Positions 58,610-64,000 of a stretch of DNA of 64,000 bases are shown here, in pieces. The notes under the pieces are model-generated. The model saw nothing but the letters and a program-made list of their open reading frames with translations, made no database searches and was not told where the DNA came from. Position 1 is the first letter of the stretch. The number at the start of each line of letters is the position of its first letter. The stretch is from Plakobranchus ocellatus (Eukaryota > Mollusca > Gastropoda > Plakobranchidae). Location: the NCBI GenBank assembly GCA_019648995.1, contig BLXT01005617.1, positions 4,350,921-4,414,920 of the forward strand, written 5' to 3'. The translations under genes were made by a program, and so were the position numbers.

Positions 58610-59650
58610 TCCCTATTTCAAACAGTGAGTTTCTGTTCATTGGGTCTTGCAATTATGGCATCTTTCTTGCTATGGGATTGGCCATGTAGGAGTCTTTGAC
58701 CATATGGATCGTGCTTTACTGATTTTTTTTGGTTTTTTGCTGGGGCTATTCTGGTCTGCATTTGAAAGACGGCTCTAATTCTTCCCGTTTTATTGTGGAT
58801 CAAAGTTGTCACAACACTGGCTTGAAACTTTTTCTGCTGCAGAACCTTTTTTTTTCTGACATTGAGCAGGTTGTAACCATGCGTTGACACATGCAACCTT
58901 TACAAAGGATCAGAAAATAATCACATAGGCCTGCAATGTATCAATGCTTGGATCTCAGGTTTCAAGGATGTCTTGATAAGACATGGTACATTTTGACAAT
59001 GAAAGAGTAATCAATGACATAGTTAAAAAAATTTTTTTTTATCTTGTCTTACCTCCTGGCTTTGTCTAAGGTTTCTGGTCTAAAGATGTCAAAAGTTGTT
59101 ACACATTTAGTGGCATTCCTTTTTGTGCACATGATGTTTTAGTGCTGCTCAACCCATTGACCCTTTGAGGCCCTCTCTTCCTTTTCCAACTGCTTGTCTG
59201 ACTTCAGCCCACATGGTTATCCTGTTGATTCTGGTACTTCCAATATAAAAAATACCTCGTCTATAGAGTTCTTCAATCAGAGGTAAACCTGTGAAAATGT
59301 TTTCTCAGTAGACCTTAAAATTTAAGTTAAATTGTAAGAATTTAAGAAACAGTCACACAGCTTGAGAACTGCGTCTGCGCCCACTCCAAAGATAGCGCTG
59401 GAATAATAATATTATCAATGATTATAAAACCTCAAAACCTGTTGTAATTCTTTGACAGTTGTCTTAATACAGGATCACCTTTTTAATACAGAGTGCAAAT
59501 TAGTTTGCTGAACAAGCATATTCATCATCTCATCAGTCACAAAATGACTGAAATAGGATTATGGGGTTTGAAGGTTATTAACCTCTTCAAGTTGGGCTTG
59601 AAAAGAGTCTATAGGTGGTTCAAATGCTCGTTTAAGCCATTGATAAGTAA
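58610..59650 (-). mobile_element. Decayed piggyBac transposase
   Basis: Minus-strand fragments in shifting frames read KRAFEPPIDSFQAQLEEVNN and LQTP (about 59645-59570), FVTDEMMNMLVQQTNLHSVL (59545-59478), IGVGADAVLKLCDC, then GLPLIEELYRRGIFYIGSTR plus INR (59290-59218), and downstream VLQQKKFQASVVTTLIHNKT (to 58618). The order matches piggyBac: N-terminal TDE(M)xxxIVxxTNLY, then the FFTSLPLxxxLxxxGxxxxGTxRxNR block. Several stops and frameshifts and a missing centre mark it as dead. No TTAA-flanked ends were found. Confidence 0.8.
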
Positions 59651-60189
59651 CTTTGTTCTTTTTTTAACGAATTCCCTTACCTTTCACTCACTAAAAATTA
59701 CCTGCAATGCCAAATGTGTATTTACACCACAGTAAAAAGCATTCACGATTTATAAACATAAAAGTGTTGTAGACCTAGCCTTGCATTTTAAAATTTAAAA
59801 AGGCTTTTACTCACCCCCAGTATTTTTTTTAACTGGAAGATAGCTTTAAAAACGTGTTTCTGGGTCACTTTTCTACAAGAGGAAGCGAAAGTGCTCCACC
59901 ATGCCATTTTTTTTGTCTTAAGGAGGAGTTACTCCACTTGTTCATACTAAAACTGGCTCTGAGATCAAGAGCGCTTACAAAAGGAATGTGTCTATGGTGG
60001 TCTTTGACATACAGATTAGACTGCCAGAGACATTTATTTTTGGTACAAATTTGCAGTTGTGGGCATTTCTTTGATAGGCAGAGTAAGAAGATATTGGGTT
60101 TTGTGTGTGTTTGGGGGAAGGCGTTAATATTTTACTTTCTTTGTTACTGTATATTCATATTTGAACTACACCAAGTACTGAGTTTTTGA

Positions 60190-60253
60190 TCATGGTAGGA
60201 AAAGGTGGAGGACCATGATCGCCAACGCTGTAAAGCAAGGCACCTGATGATGA
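60190..60253 (+). mobile_element. 3' tail of the LINE family
   Basis: aaggtggaggaccatgatcg, ccaacgct and aagcaaggcacctgatgatga match the extreme 3' ends of the LINEs at 2001-3030 and 10996-14709 (WRxMIANAxKQGT). Only about 60 bases remain: a strongly 5'-truncated insertion. Confidence 0.85.
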
Positions 60254-63200
60254 GGCTACACAAATCTATTTATCTGTAGTTTTTCTATATTTAGTGATAA
60301 ATAATTGTATACTGGTAACATAGCTTCTTTTAGGGGGAAAGGGATAAAAGAGTTCCATTGGTTTTTAATTAATTTTGTAGAATATGTGAAATTTCAGGGG
60401 TGTGACTTTTCCAGAAAATATCCCACTATTTAATTTTACTATATTTAGTTCAATATAGCAGGCGTACAGTTTTTCTCTCTTTTGCGTTCAGTCTTAAAGA
60501 TAGCCCAGACCCGTGAAATTTTTATGTTTGTTAATTCTGTATTCGTGTCTGGTTCATTTTAATTGATGTGAGCTTAGTAATACTGAAGAGTACACCTTTT
60601 CCTAGAATTCAAGTGCATAGTACTAATTTTAGTAGAATTCGGTTAGGGTTTATAAGTCTTTTAGACTTTTGACCATGTGACAGAATCATTTTTTAAAAAT
60701 AAATGGATAGATTGGATACTAGCTAAAGAAGGATTTGCTTCTTACTGTATGGTATATNNAGTTTTTTTTTTTTTTTTTTTTTTAAATTTTGGCTGTGAAA
60801 TAAAGATTTTTTTAAGTGGATGCAAATGAAAAATAGGCAACTTTTTTTAAATCGGAAATATTATTTGGAAATTATGAATTGGCTTGAAATACCTTAAAAC
60901 AATTTTGAAATAATATTGTTTCTATGCTTTAGGTATAAAGTATATTAATAAGCAGCAGCATCACTTTAATGATGTCCATTTTGTGTCAATATGAAATTTT
61001 TCTACCATTTTGGACAGCAATACTGTGCATCAGTGTCAGAAAGATATACTCTTGTTACTGTATGGTTTTTGTGTCAGTTTTTAAACTGTTATCTCATCTG
61101 CCGCGAGGTTTTGCTTTTTAAGAATTCCTTATCTTAGCTACATAGTGCTACTTAGTAGATATCTTAATTTGCAAATGTCATGTGTGGAAGGGCACAGAGC
61201 ACAGGACAAGAGAATGTATAAATATATAATTATAAATGATATTGAACTGAAGATATTCTAATGGTGATTCCCAACACATGTATAAAGTGTCTTGGAAAGA
61301 CTGTTCAAGACTGTTGTTATATATCCAAGTGCTGTTGCTACCGAGTTTGTCTCTGTGTGTTAGTTAGGCATGTTAGTGTCTATATAAATCAGACTTGGTA
61401 AAGAAGGGGGGAAAAATCAGATCTTAAAATAAAGTTATTTTTAACCAAGAATCGTTATTGTATTCACCGGGTGCTTTTTTTTTTAATTTGATGAAAATAC
61501 GTTGGAGAAAATGCAAGAAAATATTGCATCTCCTCATCTTAAACTAAATATTATATTTCATTGGACTCTTAAAATAAAGCAAACAAAAAAAAACCTTTTA
61601 TTTTTAATCAATTACACAAAGAAAAAAAAATAATAAGTAAGACCTAATAGTAATAAGGCAATTTGGAGAATGTCGCGTTGTTCAGCTAGATGAAAACATA
61701 AGGTCAACATCTGCCATATAGGCTTTGCTGGAAATTTTAATGATTAGCATTGCTTTTTCTTCTTTGAAAGAAAGGTAGTAGTTGTGAAGTAACAGCTGAT
61801 TTGCCTTCAGGTCACTCAGTATTGGCATGTCATTTTATTTTGCCAATAGCTCTTTTATTTTATTAAAATATGTGCAGCATCATCACAAAAGTGACGTTTT
61901 GTGGAAAAATTGGCCATGGAGAAACAAGTTTCATGCTTCCCAGAGATCATCAATCACATGCAGGGTAGTTGTGATGATTTGATATTTATAGACATGCCTG
62001 AGGAGATTATTATTTCAAAACCTTGGGTGAAGCTTTGATTAACTTCTTGAATTTATCGATTATAAAAACATAAAATTATTAAATAGTTCAAAATCAAAGA
62101 TGGCTGCCATTACCATGGCACCCGCTTGATAAAATGCTTTGATATTGACAAAAATGACAAATTGTTTGTGCAAAGACCTTTTGGGTTAAGTTTCAACTCT
62201 TTAGTATAGATACTTAAGAATTTGACTGTCACTTAGCTGCTGCTCTCTCTTTTGAAGAAGCATTTTAGTTTTTAGTCAGGATCATTTTAGTTTTGACAAA
62301 CATAATTGATACACATATTCGTGATGAAGTCAATGATTGTAGTTTTCTTGCATTAAAAAGATAATAAATCAAAACAACAGTCATTTATCTTCCCACCTAG
62401 AATATGCAATATGAGGCAAATGTAATAATTTTTTCGTGACTTCCTTTTAGTCTTTATTCTGTCATGTTTATTTCTTTGAGATAAAAATATCGGTCACCTT
62501 TCAATGTTTCTATTCAATTTTTTCATATATGCTTATGAACAATACAATGCTTTCAATTTATGCCTCTGCTGAGTTTATTACTACTATGTACAATGTATAT
62601 GAGATGTTTATTAAATATTATATGGATTTACTTTCTGATTTACTGATATTGCTCATGAAAATTTTTGCTTCAGGTGAATTAAACACAAGAAAACTTAGTT
62701 GTCCATATTGTGTTTTTAGTTCATTATATTTTTACTATGGGGTATGGTGAAAATGTTTTGTCCCAAAAAAACGGCTTACTTTTTTTTTAAACCCTTTTAT
62801 CTCTGTGATACTGCATGTAAAGATAGCTTTTGTAGATTAGAAATGGAGTAAATATCTAGCCCAGGCTTCATAGTAGTAGAATATATTGATTAATTATTCA
62901 GACTTAGTTAGATTCAAATGGTTTCTCCAAACAAGTCCAGGAAGTGTTCTTTGATTAATTAGCATCGCATTTTAATTAAGGTAGCTTTTCGCCACTTACA
63001 CTTCCTGGTCATGAGTTGAAAAAGTGGCATAATTACCTTTGAGTTTTTGCCTTTGAGTGTCTATGAATCCAAAAAATGGGCAATACCAGAAAGCTCTGCC
63101 AATGCACAATTTTCTCCCAAACATATACAGTGCACCCAGATGTGTAACCTGACTAAAAATATTTGTATTTTTAAAATATGAGATTTTGATACTGTTTAAA

Positions 63201-64000
63201 AGGCCTTTCCATTCCTTTTCAAATAGTGAAAGAATTTTTGCTCTACTACATTTCTTAGCAAAATTATGTCTGTTTAAAGTTTTCAAACTAAAGTTTTGAG
63301 AAAATTGCTTTGAAGGATTCGCAATTTTCAGTTGAGAAGTCATTAGCAACCAGGGTTTGTCTTTACATAGATTTCAAACCATGGTTTTTCATGCCCTTTT
63401 GAAAATATTTAGAAAAAAAAAGATTTTTAATATATATATATATATCCAACCTCTATCTCCACAAATGATTTTTCTTCATTTTATGCAGGAGGGTCACATA
63501 TGAAGTGTATCCCAGATGAATTGACATGAAAAGGATAGTGATATTATGCTGCTATATGACAATATGAAAACATAGAGGAATATTGATCTTCTGTTGTCAT
63601 TATTTTGCCTCTCTTCTATCCTCCATACTTAGTTTTTAAAGTCTCTATTATGCACTGTTGAGAATGTAAGTAGACGAACCTTAAGAAAACTTTTTGTTTT
63701 GTTTTGTTGTGGATTTGGGTTTGTCTTGTGTTGAATTGAATAACAGTGTAAAAAATCTGCAAGAAAAGATTTCGAGAAAAGCTTGTATGTAATGAGGAAA
63801 CCATAAATTGTAAGGAAAATGGTACAGATAACATTTTGATCGAAATTTTTTTTTTTTTTTTGGAATTGGGACATGATTTAAATTTGATGAAGGTGGAGTG
63901 CACTCTACATCTATTTCGCTCAGCTGTTTCAATCTTAATTTTGTTAAACTTGTATGCAACTTGATACTTAAAATTTTCCTTTATGAACAACAAGTACAGA
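60254..64000. other. Right-edge non-coding region
   Basis: AT-rich DNA with poly-T runs and a short (AT)n at 63429-63445. No exon, RNA gene or named repeat is supported. Confidence 0.45.

Noticed and set aside
63616-63993. Overlapping minus-strand frames at the right edge
   Set aside because: Three frames are open at once in AT-rich DNA with poly-T runs; none has coding character.

Overview
The window is eukaryotic DNA, AT-rich and intron-rich, and most likely from a lophotrochozoan invertebrate. A mollusc, perhaps a gastropod, is my inference from TCTAGATC-rich tracts, dense small DNA transposons, tRNA-derived SINEs and CT microsatellites; the sequence does not fix the species. Coding sequence is a small fraction of the 64 kb and lies in short exons that had to be assembled by eye from protein similarity, splice sites and codon phase.

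Three host genes are supported. (1) 6271-15552 (+): EXOSC1/CSL4, the S1-domain cap subunit of the RNA exosome. Six of an expected seven coding exons were found; the short first exon was not. Its last intron starts with GC instead of GT and carries a LINE that is itself split by a DNA transposon. (2) 21190-24832 (-): a four-exon gene for a 317-residue coiled-coil protein that looks like the metazoan C6orf163 family (function unknown). It lies tail-to-tail with EXOSC1. (3) 34003-53868 (+): a nine-exon PGC-1/PPARGC1-family transcriptional coactivator (about 929 residues) with an N-terminal LXXLL motif, an HCF-binding DHDY motif, a long RS domain and a C-terminal RRM. It lies head-to-head with gene 2 across about 9 kb. 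The first encodes an RNA-decay subunit and the third a metabolic transcription coactivator; nothing suggests that the three neighbours act together.

Mobile DNA fills much of the rest. 1-345 is a ~58-bp minisatellite. 2001-3030 is a decayed LINE. 4063-5486 is an internally deleted hAT transposon with a near-perfect 8-bp target duplication. 10996-14709 is a LINE interrupted by a Chapaev-like transposon (11292-13218, containing a 564-base assembly gap). 24450-24588 is a tRNA-derived SINE. 26701-27819 is a nest of three MITEs and a tandem duplication that preserves an empty insertion site. Introns of the PGC-1 gene hold two ~2.1-kb copies of a transposon family with 6-bp target duplications (42675-44782 and 46827-48913) and three copies of another tRNA-derived SINE. 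58610-59650 holds a decayed piggyBac transposase on the minus strand.

Regions 15.7-21.2 kb, 27.8-34.0 kb, 53.9-58.6 kb and 60.3-64 kb show no further gene I can support. No LTR element, Polinton, CRISPR array, rRNA or functional tRNA gene was seen. The candidates most worth following are the unassigned 2.1-kb transposon family, the MITE nest with its built-in empty sites, the GC-AG intron, a possible in-frame 36-nt microexon in PGC-1, and a 139-bp intronic hairpin in EXOSC1.
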